Source of the DNA: PBB1 sp965229345
Lineage (GTDB): Bacteria > Pseudomonadota > Gammaproteobacteria > Burkholderiales > Burkholderiaceae_C
NCBI GenBank assembly: GCA_965229345.1
Contig: OZ245872.1
Location: forward strand, 3,596,001 to 3,660,000
Direction of reading: 5' to 3'
Length of the DNA stretch: 64,000 bases
Made by a program: the position numbers and the translations under genes. The notes below the pieces were generated by a model. The model made no database searches. It was not told the DNA's origin and was given only the letters and a program-made list of their open reading frames with translations. Positions 50,924 to 60,512 of this stretch are shown piece after piece (positions within the stretch are counted from its first letter, which is position 1; every line of letters starts with the position of its first letter).

Positions 50924-51394
50924 TCAACCGCCGCGGCTCAGTCGCCGCATGCGTTCGCTCGGCGTGACGATGTCGGTCAGCCGGATGCCGAACTTGTCGT
51001 TGACGACCACCACCTCGCCTTGCGCGATCAGGTAGCCGTTGACCAGCACGTCCATCGGCTCACCAGCCATCGCTTCGAGCTCGACCACCGAGCCCTGCGC
51101 CAGCTGCAGGATGTGCTTGATCGGGATGCGGGTGCGCCCCAGCTCCACGGTGAGTTGCACCGGGATGTCCAGGATCATGTTGATGTCGTTGCCGGCCACC
51201 GCGCCGGAGTCGCTGGCGAAGTTGGTGAACTTGGCGGGCGCCACCGAATCGACGGTGTTCTGCAGGGCCGAGGTGAACGGGTCGTCGGACGACGCCGCAG
51301 CGGCGGCCTCGGGCTTCGACTCGGCCAGTGCGGCGGCCCACTCGGCGGCCATCGCGTCTTCTTCGGCTTGCTTTTGTGCGGCGGCATCAGACAT
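50924..51394 (-). CDS. fliN: Flagellar motor switch protein FliN
   Basis: A 156-residue protein. The N-terminal half is acidic and Ala/Ser-rich (about 1-60), followed by the SpoA/FliN domain DIPVQLTVELGRTRIPIKHILQLAQGSVVELEAMAGEPMDVLVNGYLIAQGEVVVVNDKFGIRLTDIV at about 77-147. It forms the C-ring with FliM and FliG. The start overlaps the fliM end by 8 bases. Confidence 0.96.
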   Translation of the reverse strand: MSDAAAQKQAEEDAMAAEWAAALAESKPEAAAAASSDDPFTSALQNTVDSVAPAKFTNFASDSGAVAGNDINMILDIPVQLTVELGRTRIPIKHILQLAQGSVVELEAMAGEPMDVLVNGYLIAQGEVVVVNDKFGIRLTDIVTPSERMRRLSRGG

Positions 51395-52388
51395 TGCTTG
51401 CTCCCAGCCAGCCCGTGTTCGAGCTGGACAACAGTTGATCGACCTTCAGCGCATAGCGCCCGTTCGAGATGCCGTAATGGCACTCCAGCACCGGCACCCC
51501 GGAAATCTTGGCCTCGATGCCCGGCTGCAGGTCGAGTTCGATGAAGTCACCGACCTTGAACGACAGCAGCTGTTCGACCGTGGCCGGCGCGGTGGCGAGT
51601 TCGGCCACCAGCTCCACATCGGCGGACTTGATCTGCTCTTTCAGCAGGTTCACCCAGCGGCGATCGGGCTCGGCGCTGTCACCCTGCATCGTCGAATACA
51701 GCACGTCACGGATCGGCTCGAGCGTCGAATAAGGGATGCAGAAGTGGATCGTGCCGGTCGAGTCGCCGACTTCCAGCGTGAACGAGGTCGAGACCATGAT
51801 CTCGCTGGGGGTCGCGATGTTGGCGAACTGCGGCTGCATTTCCGAGCGCTGGTATTCGAGCTCCAGCGGGTAGATGCCCTGCCAGGCTTTCTTGTATTCG
51901 GCTGTGATCACCTCGACCAGCCGCGTGATGATGCGCAGTTCGGTCGGCGAGAAATCGCGACCCTCGATGCGCGTGTGGTACTTGCCGGCGCCACCGAACA
52001 ATGCATCGATCACCGCGAACACCAGCGTCGGGTCGCAGACGATCAGCCCGCTGCCGCGCAGCGGCTTGACGCTCACGATGTTGAAGTTGGTCGGCACGAC
52101 GATCTCGCGCAGGAAGGCGCTGTACTTCTGCACCTTGATGCCGCCGATCGACACCTCGGGGCTCTTGCGGATGAAGTTGAACAGGCCGATGCGGATGTTG
52201 CGGGCGAAGCGCTCGCTGATGATCTCCATCGTCGGCATGCGGCCGCGGACGATGCGCTCCTGGCTGGCGATGTCGTAGTCGCGGATGCCCCCGGTGGGCA
52301 CATCTTCGGCTTCGAGCTTCTGGCTCTCGCCGGTGATGCCCTGCAACAGCGCATCGACTTCGTCTTGCGACAGGATCTGCTGATTCAT
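51387..52388 (-). CDS. fliM: Flagellar motor switch protein FliM
   Basis: A 333-residue C-ring protein. The N-terminal CheY-binding peptide is LSQDEVDALLQG (residues 5-16), then the middle domain RMPTMEIISERFARNIRIGLFNFIRKSPEVSIG, GSGLIVCDPTLVFAVIDALFGG, and the C-terminal SpoA domain. The ATG at 52388 starts the family N-terminus MNQQILSQDE; longer in-frame sequence overlaps fliL and is rejected. Confidence 0.96.
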   Translation of the reverse strand: MNQQILSQDEVDALLQGITGESQKLEAEDVPTGGIRDYDIASQERIVRGRMPTMEIISERFARNIRIGLFNFIRKSPEVSIGGIKVQKYSAFLREIVVPTNFNIVSVKPLRGSGLIVCDPTLVFAVIDALFGGAGKYHTRIEGRDFSPTELRIITRLVEVITAEYKKAWQGIYPLELEYQRSEMQPQFANIATPSEIMVSTSFTLEVGDSTGTIHFCIPYSTLEPIRDVLYSTMQGDSAEPDRRWVNLLKEQIKSADVELVAELATAPATVEQLLSFKVGDFIELDLQPGIEAKISGVPVLECHYGISNGRYALKVDQLLSSSNTGWLGASNV

Positions 52389-52401
52389 GAGTGCCGCGCG
52401 C

Positions 52402-53028
52402 TCACTGAATGATGAAGCTGGAGAAATTGACGCTGACGATCGGGTTGTGCTCGGCGGGCTTCTTCTTTTTCTTCTTTGGCTTGTCGGCCGTGCCCACGTC
52501 GACGGCGGGCTCCTCGACCTCGATGACGATGCCCATCGGGCGCACCGACTCACGCATGATCTCGGCAGCCAGCTTTTCCTTGCCGGCACGTTCGAGCAGC
52601 TCGGCCGACGTCTTGTGCGCCAGCACCATCAGGATGCCGTTGCGCACGGCGGGCATGTAGAGCTTGAGCTCGTCGGCGAACTTGGCGTCGTCGACCTGCA
52701 GCGTGACGCCGATCTGCGCGAAGCGCTCGGCCTCACGGTCAGCCAGGTTCACGACAAACGGGTCCAGCGCCACGAAGACCGGCGGGGCCTTGTGTTCGTC
52801 CTTCTTGGCGTGCTCTTCCTTGGCGACGGGTGCGTCACCATCTTCGGCTTCTGCCGCAGCCTCGGCGGCGGCGGCCTTCTGCTTGAGCACGTAGGCAGCG
52901 ACGCCACCACCGATCAACAGCACCGCCAGCACCGCTGCGATGATGATGATCAGCTTCTTCTTGCCCTTCTTCGGCGCGACGACATCGGCATCGACAACAG
53001 CGGGGGCAGCAGCGGCAGCAGTGGCCAT
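52402..53028 (-). CDS. fliL: Flagellar basal-body protein FliL
   Basis: A 208-residue inner-membrane protein associated with the basal body and stators. A basic KKGKKK patch precedes one membrane segment (about 26-48, LIIIIAAVLAVLLIGGGVAAYVL), then a charged Ala/Glu/Lys linker (about 50-80) and a periplasmic domain containing FVALDPFVVNLADREAERFAQIGVTLQV. The short lysine block KPKKKKKKPAE and the ending SSFIIQ are variants of the FliL C-terminus. First gene of fliLMNOPQR. Confidence 0.9.
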   Translation of the reverse strand: MATAAAAAPAVVDADVVAPKKGKKKLIIIIAAVLAVLLIGGGVAAYVLKQKAAAAEAAAEAEDGDAPVAKEEHAKKDEHKAPPVFVALDPFVVNLADREAERFAQIGVTLQVDDAKFADELKLYMPAVRNGILMVLAHKTSAELLERAGKEKLAAEIMRESVRPMGIVIEVEEPAVDVGTADKPKKKKKKPAEHNPIVSVNFSSFIIQ

Positions 53029-53229
53029 GACGGATCCTTCAGATGAGAGTCTCGGGTCGGCGGCGTCCCACGGAAAGGCCGCACGCCGACGTTCGATCCA
53101 TTATCAAAATGGGGCGTCTGGGCGAAGCGTCGATAAGGGGTGGAAAGAGGGCGGAATTGGCGATTGCATACGCCGGGTGGCGGGGGTTGCCTTGCGGTGC
53201 AGCCCGCCGGGTTTCGGCCCGGCTGCCGA

Positions 53230-53542
53230 GTAACTTTCTTCTGCTGGCACAGAAGAAAGTCACCAAAGAAGAGTGCCCCAACACCAGCCATTTGAGTGGC
53301 TCGCTTCGGCTACACGCCTACTTCATCGGCTCTGGCTCGAGAACATCCTCCGAACCACTGCCCCGGTTTCCTCGCTCAGGTTCAAACATGCGGTCTCGCT
53401 ACGCCTCGACCCTTCGGGTCCTCGGTGCGGGTTCTCGTGCCAGAGCCTTTGCCGTTCACCTGTAGCCGCAGCGTGACAACCGAATGGCTGGTGTTCAGGG
53501 CCTCTTTTGGGTTACTTTTTCTGGCCCCGCAGAAAAAGTGAC
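53230..53542. repeat. Long imperfect inverted repeat between fliL and fliK
   Basis: The 595-base gap between fliL and fliK contains no credible gene. It holds a large inverted repeat: the left arm about 53230-53293 (with an internal hairpin ACTTTCTTCTG / CAGAAGAAAGT at 53233-53260, 11 of 11) and the right arm about 53478-53542 (hairpin ACTTTTTCTG / CAGAAAAAGT around 53513-53540). AACACCAGCCATT in the left arm pairs with AATGGCTGGTGTT in the right. An inner pair, 53328-53344 with 53431-53447, matches 16 of 17. Such elements recur in Burkholderiales genomes. Small open frames in the region are rejected. Confidence 0.75.
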
Positions 53543-53623
53543 TCGCCCGCCGGGGCGAATTCCCGGCGCAGTGCCACGCACAGCAAGGTCTCACCGAGGA
53601 AAAGCAGACGGCAGGTCAAGGAA

Positions 53624-55015
53624 TCAAGCGTACAGATCCAGCGCCGATCCAGCCCGCGGCCGGGCCGCCACGATGGAGGCGGCTGGCACGTCGTCGACCA
53701 CCAACGTGCGGTCGGCTCGGGGGCCCTGCGGCGTCGCCTGACGCTCGGCGGCCTGGCGTTGTGCCTGCTCGGAAACACCCCCACCGCTGAGGGTGAAGCC
53801 GGCGTCCTGCAGGGATGCGGCCAGCTCGGCCCAGCCGGCCTCGATGGCCTGCCGGGTCTGCGCTCGGTCGGCACCGAAGTCGACCCGGGCCTGGTCGCCG
53901 TTCATCATGATGTGGACCGACACCGGGCCCAGCTCGGCCGGGTTCAGGTGCAGCTCGGCCTTGGACAGCCCGGCACGGGCGAACACGCTGACCTGGGCGG
54001 CCAGGGCCTCGTGGAATCCAGGGTCGCCCACCGGGGTGGGCACCGCGGCACTCGCCGAGGCCGGGGTGTCGATGGACCGTGCCAGCGAGGCCACGCCGTG
54101 GCCAGCGATGGCCGCGCTCGACGCCAGCGGCAGCGCATCGAGTGCAACGCTGGTCTTGGGTGCGTCCTGGCTCTTGCCGGCCCCGAGCGTCCCCGCAGCG
54201 AGGCTTGCCAGCAATGCCGAGGGCAATGCGGCCGCGCCGGCGTTCGTGTCCGGGAGGGCTTTCGAATCGGCAAGCGCAGGGGTCGGCGCGGTCGGGCCCA
54301 GCCAGCGTTCGGGGGTCGATGCGAGGGCATCGGCTGCACCGGCATCGCTGCCTTTCACGGCCGCCGCAGCGGTGGCCGCTGTCTCGAGACCGGCCATGCC
54401 CGGCCCTGCCTTGCCCAGCGTGGCCAGCAGATTCGTCGTCGGGTCGGTGCCGTCCGCCGCATCGCCAGGCGCTGCGCCGGCGTCGCCTGCTGTCGGGGGT
54501 GCCATCGGGACGGCCGTGGGGGCGGGCGGCAGACTGGCCAGCCATGCAGCCAGGTCACTGGCGTTGCCGCTGGCAGACGGCGGTGCGGCTTCAGGCGCTG
54601 CCGCGTTCGCGGTGCTTTCAGCGTCAGTCGCCTTGTCGTCGCTGGACGCCGTGTCCTGCGCATCGCGCGCCGTCGAGCCACGCGCGGCCACGCCCGCTCG
54701 AGAGGGCGTCGATGATGGTGGAGCCTCGACCTCGTCGGCCGCCTTGTCGGCAGGGTCGTCGCTGTTTCGTGCGGCAGCGCGTGCGGATCGCGTCGGCGAT
54801 GCCGGCGTCTTCGCGGTGCGATCAGGTGTGTCCGCGGGCTTCTGAGACGCCTCTGCGCGGCTGTTGGCCAGCAGTCGCGAGAAGCGGGCCTTGCTCGTCT
54901 CTTCCTGCCCCTCGGGCCCCTTGTCCTGGTTCCTGGCGGGAGCGGCGGCGGCAGCAGGCAGCGACGGCTTCAGGTTCAGCGCGTTCAGCGCCTGGGAGCG
55001 GTCCAGCGCGCTCAT
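53624..55015 (-). CDS. fliK: Flagellar hook-length control protein FliK
   Basis: A 463-residue secreted ruler protein. The first about 340 residues are low-complexity, Ala/Ser/Pro-rich, as expected for FliK. The C-terminal Flg_hook domain is recognisable in AELHLNPAELGPVSVHIMMNGDQARVDFGADRAQTRQAIEAGWAELAASLQDAGFTLSG (about 355-413). It is exported by the flagellar type III system and signals FlhB to switch. Its ATG overlaps the fliJ stop (ATGA). Confidence 0.92.
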   Translation of the reverse strand: MSALDRSQALNALNLKPSLPAAAAAPARNQDKGPEGQEETSKARFSRLLANSRAEASQKPADTPDRTAKTPASPTRSARAAARNSDDPADKAADEVEAPPSSTPSRAGVAARGSTARDAQDTASSDDKATDAESTANAAAPEAAPPSASGNASDLAAWLASLPPAPTAVPMAPPTAGDAGAAPGDAADGTDPTTNLLATLGKAGPGMAGLETAATAAAAVKGSDAGAADALASTPERWLGPTAPTPALADSKALPDTNAGAAALPSALLASLAAGTLGAGKSQDAPKTSVALDALPLASSAAIAGHGVASLARSIDTPASASAAVPTPVGDPGFHEALAAQVSVFARAGLSKAELHLNPAELGPVSVHIMMNGDQARVDFGADRAQTRQAIEAGWAELAASLQDAGFTLSGGGVSEQAQRQAAERQATPQGPRADRTLVVDDVPAASIVAARPRAGSALDLYA

Positions 55016-55476
55016 GCAGCACCTGCCAGGCCTGCGGCCGCGCGATTCCAGGTGGCGCGCGACGCGAATTCATCGCACGCCTTCTGCTCGCGGCGCTGCG
55101 CCGTGGTGTGCGCTTCGGCCACACGGCGTTCGATCAGCTTGCGCACCGAGGCGACGCGCATTTCGCCTTCGCGCAGGGCGAGGCGTGCGTTGTCGAGCTC
55201 GGCATCGGCCCGGGCAGCGACAGCGCACTGCTGGTCCACCGCCTGCGTCAGACGCTCCATGAAGCCGCGGTAGCAGTTGACCAGTTCCATGCGCCCATCG
55301 GTGCGGAACTGGTGCGCCCAGCGCTGCTCGTAGTCACGCCGGTAGACCAGCAACTGCTGCGCCTGCGCGGCAGCGGTCTGCTGCACTTGCGCGGCACGTT
55401 GGCAGGCCAGCGCCAGGTCGTCGCGCTCGCGCTCGACTTGGCCCAGCAGGCTCATCAGGGGTTGCAGGATGCTCAT
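55012..55476 (-). CDS. fliJ: Flagellar export chaperone FliJ
   Basis: A 154-residue, almost entirely helical coiled-coil protein, matching FliJ in size, position (fliI-fliJ-fliK) and features such as RMELVNCYRGFMERLTQAV and REGEMRVASVRKLIERR. It escorts substrates to the export ATPase. 30 bases after fliI. Confidence 0.88.
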   Translation of the reverse strand: MSILQPLMSLLGQVERERDDLALACQRAAQVQQTAAAQAQQLLVYRRDYEQRWAHQFRTDGRMELVNCYRGFMERLTQAVDQQCAVAARADAELDNARLALREGEMRVASVRKLIERRVAEAHTTAQRREQKACDEFASRATWNRAAAGLAGAA

Positions 55477-55506
55477 CGTCAGTGCCTCGGTTCAGAGGGA
55501 AACAGG

Positions 55507-56976
55507 TCAGCCCGACACCACCGCGCGCAGCCACTCGACACTGCTGTCGAGGTGGGCGGGCTGGTGCATGTCCTGCTGCAGGAACTGCGTCATCGGCGCG
55601 TGCAGGCGCACCGCGCTGTCGAGTTCGGCGTCGTGGCCGGGTGCATAGGCGCCCAGCTGGATCAGGTCGCGCGCCTTCTGGTACTTCGAATGCAGCTGGC
55701 GGAAACGGCGTGCCGATTCGATGTGCGTGGCCGGCACCACATTCGTCATCACCCGCGAGATCGAGCGCTCGACATCGATCGCCGGGTAGTGGCCGGCTTC
55801 GGCCAGCTCGCGCGACAGCACGATGTGGCCGTCGAGGATGCCTCGCGCCGCGTCGGCGATCGGGTCCTGCGGGTCGTCGCCCTCGGTCAGCACGGTGTAG
55901 ATCGCGGTGATCGATCCGCTGCCGGCGGTGCCATTGCCGCTGCGTTCGACCAGCTGAGGAAGTTTGGCAAAGCAACTGGGCGGATAGCCCTTGGTGGCCG
56001 GCGGCTCGCCGATCGCCAGCGCGATCTCGCGCTGCGCCATCGCGTAACGCGTCAGCGAATCCATCAGCAGCAGCACGTGCTGGCCGCGGTCGCGGAAGTG
56101 TTCGGCCACCGCGGTGGCATAGCTGGCGCCCTGCATGCGGGTGAGCGGCGGTGCGTCGGCCGGTGCGGCCACCACCACCGAGCGCGCCAGGCCCTCGGCG
56201 CCGAGGATGTCCTCGATGAATTCCTTGACTTCACGGCCGCGCTCGCCGATCAGCCCGACGACGATCACGTCGGCCTCGGTGTAGCGGGCCATCATGCCCA
56301 TCAGCACCGACTTGCCGACGCCGGTGCCGGCGAACAGACCCAGGCGCTGGCCACGGCCCACGGTGAGCATCGCGTTGATCGAGCGCACGCCAGTGTCGAG
56401 CGGGGTGCGCACCGGGTCGCGGTCCATCGCATTGATCGCCCGGCGCACCAGAGGCGCGTTGTGCACATCCTGCAGCGGGCCCTTGCGGTCCATCGGGTGG
56501 CCATGCGAGTCGACGACGCGACCCAGCAGGCCGTCACCGACCGGCAGGTGCAGCGTGCGGTCCAGGCTGCGCCGCCACGGGTGGCGCGGTGCGCCCAGCT
56601 GCAGCGGCACCATCGGTGACGTTTTCGGCACCACGCGGGCGCCGCTGGCCAGGCCATGCACGTCGCCCGTGGGCATCAGGTAGGTGCGATCGCCGGAAAA
56701 GCCCACCACCTCGGCAGGCACCGGCGGCTGGCCGGCCATGCGCACCTCGCACACCGATCCGACCGGCTCGCGCAGGCCGGCGGCTTCCAGCACCAGGCCA
56801 GCCACGCGCACCAGCATGCCCTGGGTTTCGAGGGCCACCGGATCGGCGGCGAACATCTGCAAGGTCTCGAGGTAGCGCGTCCAGTCATCGGAACGTGCAC
56901 CGGCACTGTCCTGCGCCCTCTGGGCGCTCTCGGCGGCGCGCTGCAGCGCGTCGTTCTCCAGCGGGCTGTTGATCAT
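55507..56976 (-). CDS. fliI: Flagellum-specific export ATPase FliI
   Basis: A 489-residue ATPase related to the F1 beta subunit. Walker A is LFAGTGVGKSVLMGMMAR (about 213-230), Walker B VLLLMDSLTRYAMAQREIALAIGEPP, and downstream GSGSITAIYTVLTEGDDPQDPI. The start overlaps the fliH stop (ATGA), so the pair is translationally coupled; the longer in-frame start at 57039 lies inside fliH. Confidence 0.97.
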   Translation of the reverse strand: MINSPLENDALQRAAESAQRAQDSAGARSDDWTRYLETLQMFAADPVALETQGMLVRVAGLVLEAAGLREPVGSVCEVRMAGQPPVPAEVVGFSGDRTYLMPTGDVHGLASGARVVPKTSPMVPLQLGAPRHPWRRSLDRTLHLPVGDGLLGRVVDSHGHPMDRKGPLQDVHNAPLVRRAINAMDRDPVRTPLDTGVRSINAMLTVGRGQRLGLFAGTGVGKSVLMGMMARYTEADVIVVGLIGERGREVKEFIEDILGAEGLARSVVVAAPADAPPLTRMQGASYATAVAEHFRDRGQHVLLLMDSLTRYAMAQREIALAIGEPPATKGYPPSCFAKLPQLVERSGNGTAGSGSITAIYTVLTEGDDPQDPIADAARGILDGHIVLSRELAEAGHYPAIDVERSISRVMTNVVPATHIESARRFRQLHSKYQKARDLIQLGAYAPGHDAELDSAVRLHAPMTQFLQQDMHQPAHLDSSVEWLRAVVSG

Positions 56977-57746
56977 CGGGCGCCCTCGTCCGGGGTGTCG
57001 TGCAATGGGCTCTGGGCGTCCGCATCCGTCTCGGTCCACTCGGCCTCGGAGCCGAGCGCGGCCGAGGCCCGGCGCCAGCGCGTGGCCACGGTGCCGTCGA
57101 TGCTGGCGATGTCGCTGTCGACACGGCAGCCCCCGCGCGCGATGCTGGCATCGGGGATCAGCCTCGCGCCCCGGGCCTGCAGCGCCTCGGCAGCGCCCAG
57201 CGCGACCAGCGGCTGGTCGTCGGGATGCACCCGCACGGTGACGTGGCGCGCGCTCAGCAGCAGCGCCTCGACGGCCTCCTGCGCCACGGCGGCGATCAGT
57301 TCCGGGTGCACCTTGAGTTCAGTGCGCACGACCTGACGCGCCATCGAGGTCGCGCACACCGCGATCGCCTGCGCCAGCTGCTGTTGCAGGCCATCGAGCT
57401 GCGCACCGTGCGACTCGACCAGGCGGCCGAGCTGCGCGGTGATCTGCGCGGCATAGCTTTGCTTGAATCCGTCGAGTGCGGCCAGCCCGTCGCGGTAGCC
57501 GTCCTGATAGCCGCTCTGCCGCGCGGCGCGCAGTTGCGCGGCCAGTTGCTCGGCGACCGACAGCGCAGGCGCCTCGGGCTCGGCAGTCGGCATGCCGGCA
57601 TGCGCCTGCGGGTCGGCACCCGACAACGCGCTCGGGTTCCAGGCTTCGAACGAGCTGAGCTCCTCGCGCGGGATGAAGCGTGCGTAGGCCGAGGTCTTGG
57701 TACCGCCCTCAGGGGGCGGCACATTCTTGAACTTAGAGGAAGTCAT
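56973..57746 (-). CDS. fliH: Flagellar assembly protein FliH
   Basis: A 257-residue regulator of the FliI ATPase. The N-terminus RFIPREELSSFEAWNP is followed by an Ala/Gln-rich helical part with AARQSGYQDGYRDGLAALDGFKQSYAAQI (GxxxG-like spacing typical of FliH) and a C-terminal domain VRTELKVHPELIAAVAQEAVEALLLSARHVTVRVHPDD. It overlaps fliG by 14 bases. Confidence 0.93.
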   Translation of the reverse strand: MTSSKFKNVPPPEGGTKTSAYARFIPREELSSFEAWNPSALSGADPQAHAGMPTAEPEAPALSVAEQLAAQLRAARQSGYQDGYRDGLAALDGFKQSYAAQITAQLGRLVESHGAQLDGLQQQLAQAIAVCATSMARQVVRTELKVHPELIAAVAQEAVEALLLSARHVTVRVHPDDQPLVALGAAEALQARGARLIPDASIARGGCRVDSDIASIDGTVATRWRRASAALGSEAEWTETDADAQSPLHDTPDEGAR

Positions 57747-58740
57747 CGTCGCCGCCGCTCGTCAACTGGATCTGACCTTCGTCGGCCAGGCGGCGGACGA
57801 TCTTCAGCAGCTCCTTCTGCTCGCTCTCGACTTCGCTGACGCGCACCGGGCCGCGCGAATCGAGGTCTTCGCGCAGCGTCTCGGCCGCGCGGGTGGACAT
57901 GTTGCGGAACACCTTCTCGCGCATCTCCGGCGTGGCCCCCTTCAGGGCAATCACCAGCGACTCGCTCTGCACTTCCTTGAGCAGGGTCTGGATCGCCTTG
58001 TCGTCGAGCTTCTCCAGGTCGTCGAAGGTGAACATGTTGTCCATGATCTTCTGCGCCAGCTCGTTGTCGGCTTCACGGATGTAGTCGAGCACCGCGGTCT
58101 CGATGCTGCCGCCCATCAGGTTGATGATCTCGGCTGCAGGCTTCACGCCACCGAGCGAGGCCTTGCGCATCTTGTCGCTGCCGGCCAGCACCTTGCTCAT
58201 CACCTCATTGAGGTCCTTCAGTGCCGAGGGCTGAATGCCGTCGAGGGTCGCGATGCGCACCAGCACCTCGTTGCGCTGGCGCTCGGTGAACATCTTCAGC
58301 ACCGAGGACGACTGATCGGGATCGAGGTGCACCAGGATCGCAGCGACGATCTGCGGATGCTCGTTGCGCAGCAGTTCGGACACCGACTGCGGGTCCATCC
58401 ACTTCAGGCTTTCGATGCCCGATACATCGCTGCCCTGCAGGATGCGATCGATCAGCAGATTGGCCTTGTCGTCGCCCAGCGCGCGGCGCAGAACGCTCTT
58501 CACGTACTCGTCGTTGTCGGCCACCAGCATGCTCTGCTCGCCGGCCATCTCCGAGAACTTCGCCAGCACGCCTTCGACGCGATCGTGGGTGATCGCCTTC
58601 ATCTTGGCGATGGTCTCGCCGAGTGCCTGCACCTCTTTCGGTGCCAGGTACTTGAACACCTCGGCCGCCTCCTCTTCGCCCAGCGACATCAGCAGGATCG
58701 CGGCGTTCTCCAGGCCTTCTTCCGGTGTATCGGCGCTCAT
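57733..58740 (-). CDS. fliG: Flagellar motor switch protein FliG
   Basis: A 335-residue rotor protein that binds the MS ring and contacts the stators. NAAILLMSLGEEEAAEVFKYLAPKEVQALGETIAKM is the N-terminal domain; KWMDPQSVSELLRNEHPQIVAAILVHLDPDQSS the middle (EHPQ motif); the C-terminal stator-contact helix has TFDDLEKLDDKAIQTLLKEVQSESLVIALKGA with the conserved charged residues. 45 bases after fliF. Confidence 0.97.
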   Translation of the reverse strand: MSADTPEEGLENAAILLMSLGEEEAAEVFKYLAPKEVQALGETIAKMKAITHDRVEGVLAKFSEMAGEQSMLVADNDEYVKSVLRRALGDDKANLLIDRILQGSDVSGIESLKWMDPQSVSELLRNEHPQIVAAILVHLDPDQSSSVLKMFTERQRNEVLVRIATLDGIQPSALKDLNEVMSKVLAGSDKMRKASLGGVKPAAEIINLMGGSIETAVLDYIREADNELAQKIMDNMFTFDDLEKLDDKAIQTLLKEVQSESLVIALKGATPEMREKVFRNMSTRAAETLREDLDSRGPVRVSEVESEQKELLKIVRRLADEGQIQLTSGGDDDFL

Positions 58741-58785
58741 CGTCGTGTCATCCGTGGGCGATGGGGATAAGGGGTAGCGCGGCCA

Positions 58786-60462
58786 TCAGGCAGCCTGGCC
58801 GTTGACCCAGCCGCGCACGATGTGCGCGACCGCGGCCGGGTTTTCCTTGGCGAGCGATCGTGCGGCATCGAGCCGGGCCGTGTCGCGTGGTGCCTCCAGC
58901 ATCTGCATCGAAGGTGCTGCCAGGCCCGGCAAGGCCTCGGCGCCACCGACGCTGGCGTCGATCGTGCTGCCGGGTGGTGGCGCGGTGGGGGTGAGTGCGG
59001 CCTTCAGGCCGGGCTTGATCATCCCGAAGAACACCAGCAGTGCCACCAGCGACAAGCCCGCGGGGACCGCAGCGGCACGCAGCATGTCGAGGATTTCCGG
59101 CTGCTTCCAGACCGGGGTATCGACCACCGTCACCGGCTCGACCTTGAACGGCGCGTTGATCACGCGCACCGAGTCGCCGCGCTCCTTGTTGTAGCCGATG
59201 CTTTCCTGCACCAGCGCGGTCAGCTTGTCCAGCTCTTCCGGTGCCAGCGGCACCTGCGTGACCTTGCCCTTCGGGTCGGTGACGGTGCGGTTGTTGACCA
59301 CCACCGCCGCGTTCAGCCGCTTGACGGTGCCGGTGGCGTTGCGCGTCACGCGCACGGTCTCGTCGACCTCGTAATTCTTGACGGCCTCGCGGCGGCTGTT
59401 GCCGCCTGCGCCGCCCGCCTGCGCGGTCTGCAGTGGCGCTGCGGCACCGGTGATCGGCGCTGCCGCCGGCAGCGGCGGCTGGTTGCTGGCCGCGCCAGGC
59501 ACGCCCGATGGCGTGGCGGGGTTGGTGCCCATCTGCTCGGTCGTCTGTTCGCTGCGCAGGGTGACTTCGGCGCTCGCGCCCTGGTTAGGCTTGAACAGCT
59601 TCTCGGTCGACTCGATCTGCGCGAAATCGATGTCGGCGGTCACGTTGGCGCGCAGGTTGTCGCGGCCGACCACCGGCTCCAGCAACTCGGCGATGCGCTT
59701 GGTGTAGCCGCGCTCGATCTGTGCCACGTACTGCAATTGCTGTGCGTCGAGGCCCGCCTGTGCGTCGGCGTCGGGCGGCGAGGAGATCAGCGCACCGGTC
59801 TGGTCGAGCACGCTGACCGCCTTCGGGCTCATCTCGGGCACGCTGCTGGAGACCAGGTGCACGATGCCTGCCACCTGGCCACGGTCCAGCGTGCGCCCCG
59901 CGTGCAGCGCCAGCACGACCGAGGCGCTGGGCTTTTGCTGCTCGCGGAAGAAACCGTTCTGGTTCGGCAGCGCGAGGTGCACCCGCGCGCTTTCGACGGC
60001 CGCCAGCGAGGTGATCGAACGGCTGAGTTCGCCTTCGAGCCCGCGCTGGAAAGTCAGCCGCTCCTGGAATTGCGTCTGGCCGAAGCGGGCGCCATCCATC
60101 ATCTCGAAGCCACCGACCGAGGCCTTGGGCAAACCTGCCGAAGCCAGCTTCAGCCGTGCGTCGTGAACCATCGACGACGGCACCAGGATCGCATTGCCGC
60201 CGTCGGCATGGCGGTACGGGATGTTCATCTGCGACAGCTGGGCGATGATCGCGCCGCCGTCCTTGTCGGACAGGTTGGCGTACAGCACCTTGTAGTCGCC
60301 CTGACTGCTCCACATGAGCATGGCCAGTACCACGCCGACCAGCGCTGCCGCACCGAGACCGAGGTTGAGTTTGCTTTTCGTCGGCAGCCCCGCGAGGCGG
60401 GTACCGAAGCCGGGGGCGGTGTCCAGGGCACCCGGTGACTTCAGAATGACAGCGTTGTCCAT
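58786..60462 (-). CDS. fliF: Flagellar MS-ring protein FliF
   Basis: A 558-residue membrane ring protein. Two membrane segments: about 32-51 (LNLGLGAAALVGVVLAMLMW) and 453-475 (AAAVPAGLSLVALLVFFGMI). Between them are the YscJ-like ring-building motifs (GDYKVLYANLSDKDGGAIIAQL, FQRGLEGELSRSI, ARVHLALPNQNGFFREQQKPSASVVL). The C-terminal tail (ENPAAVAHIVRGWV) binds FliG. First gene of the fliFGHIJK operon; divergent from fliE. Confidence 0.96.
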   Translation of the reverse strand: MDNAVILKSPGALDTAPGFGTRLAGLPTKSKLNLGLGAAALVGVVLAMLMWSSQGDYKVLYANLSDKDGGAIIAQLSQMNIPYRHADGGNAILVPSSMVHDARLKLASAGLPKASVGGFEMMDGARFGQTQFQERLTFQRGLEGELSRSITSLAAVESARVHLALPNQNGFFREQQKPSASVVLALHAGRTLDRGQVAGIVHLVSSSVPEMSPKAVSVLDQTGALISSPPDADAQAGLDAQQLQYVAQIERGYTKRIAELLEPVVGRDNLRANVTADIDFAQIESTEKLFKPNQGASAEVTLRSEQTTEQMGTNPATPSGVPGAASNQPPLPAAAPITGAAAPLQTAQAGGAGGNSRREAVKNYEVDETVRVTRNATGTVKRLNAAVVVNNRTVTDPKGKVTQVPLAPEELDKLTALVQESIGYNKERGDSVRVINAPFKVEPVTVVDTPVWKQPEILDMLRAAAVPAGLSLVALLVFFGMIKPGLKAALTPTAPPPGSTIDASVGGAEALPGLAAPSMQMLEAPRDTARLDAARSLAKENPAAVAHIVRGWVNGQAA

Positions 60463-60512
60463 CGTTCTCGTTCAGTGCATGTGCAAGGCCGAAAGCGCCG
60501 GCCGATGAAGCC

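Noticed and set aside
53043..53594. Small open frames in the fliL-fliK gap
   Set aside because: They follow the inverted repeat on both strands and show no protein pattern.
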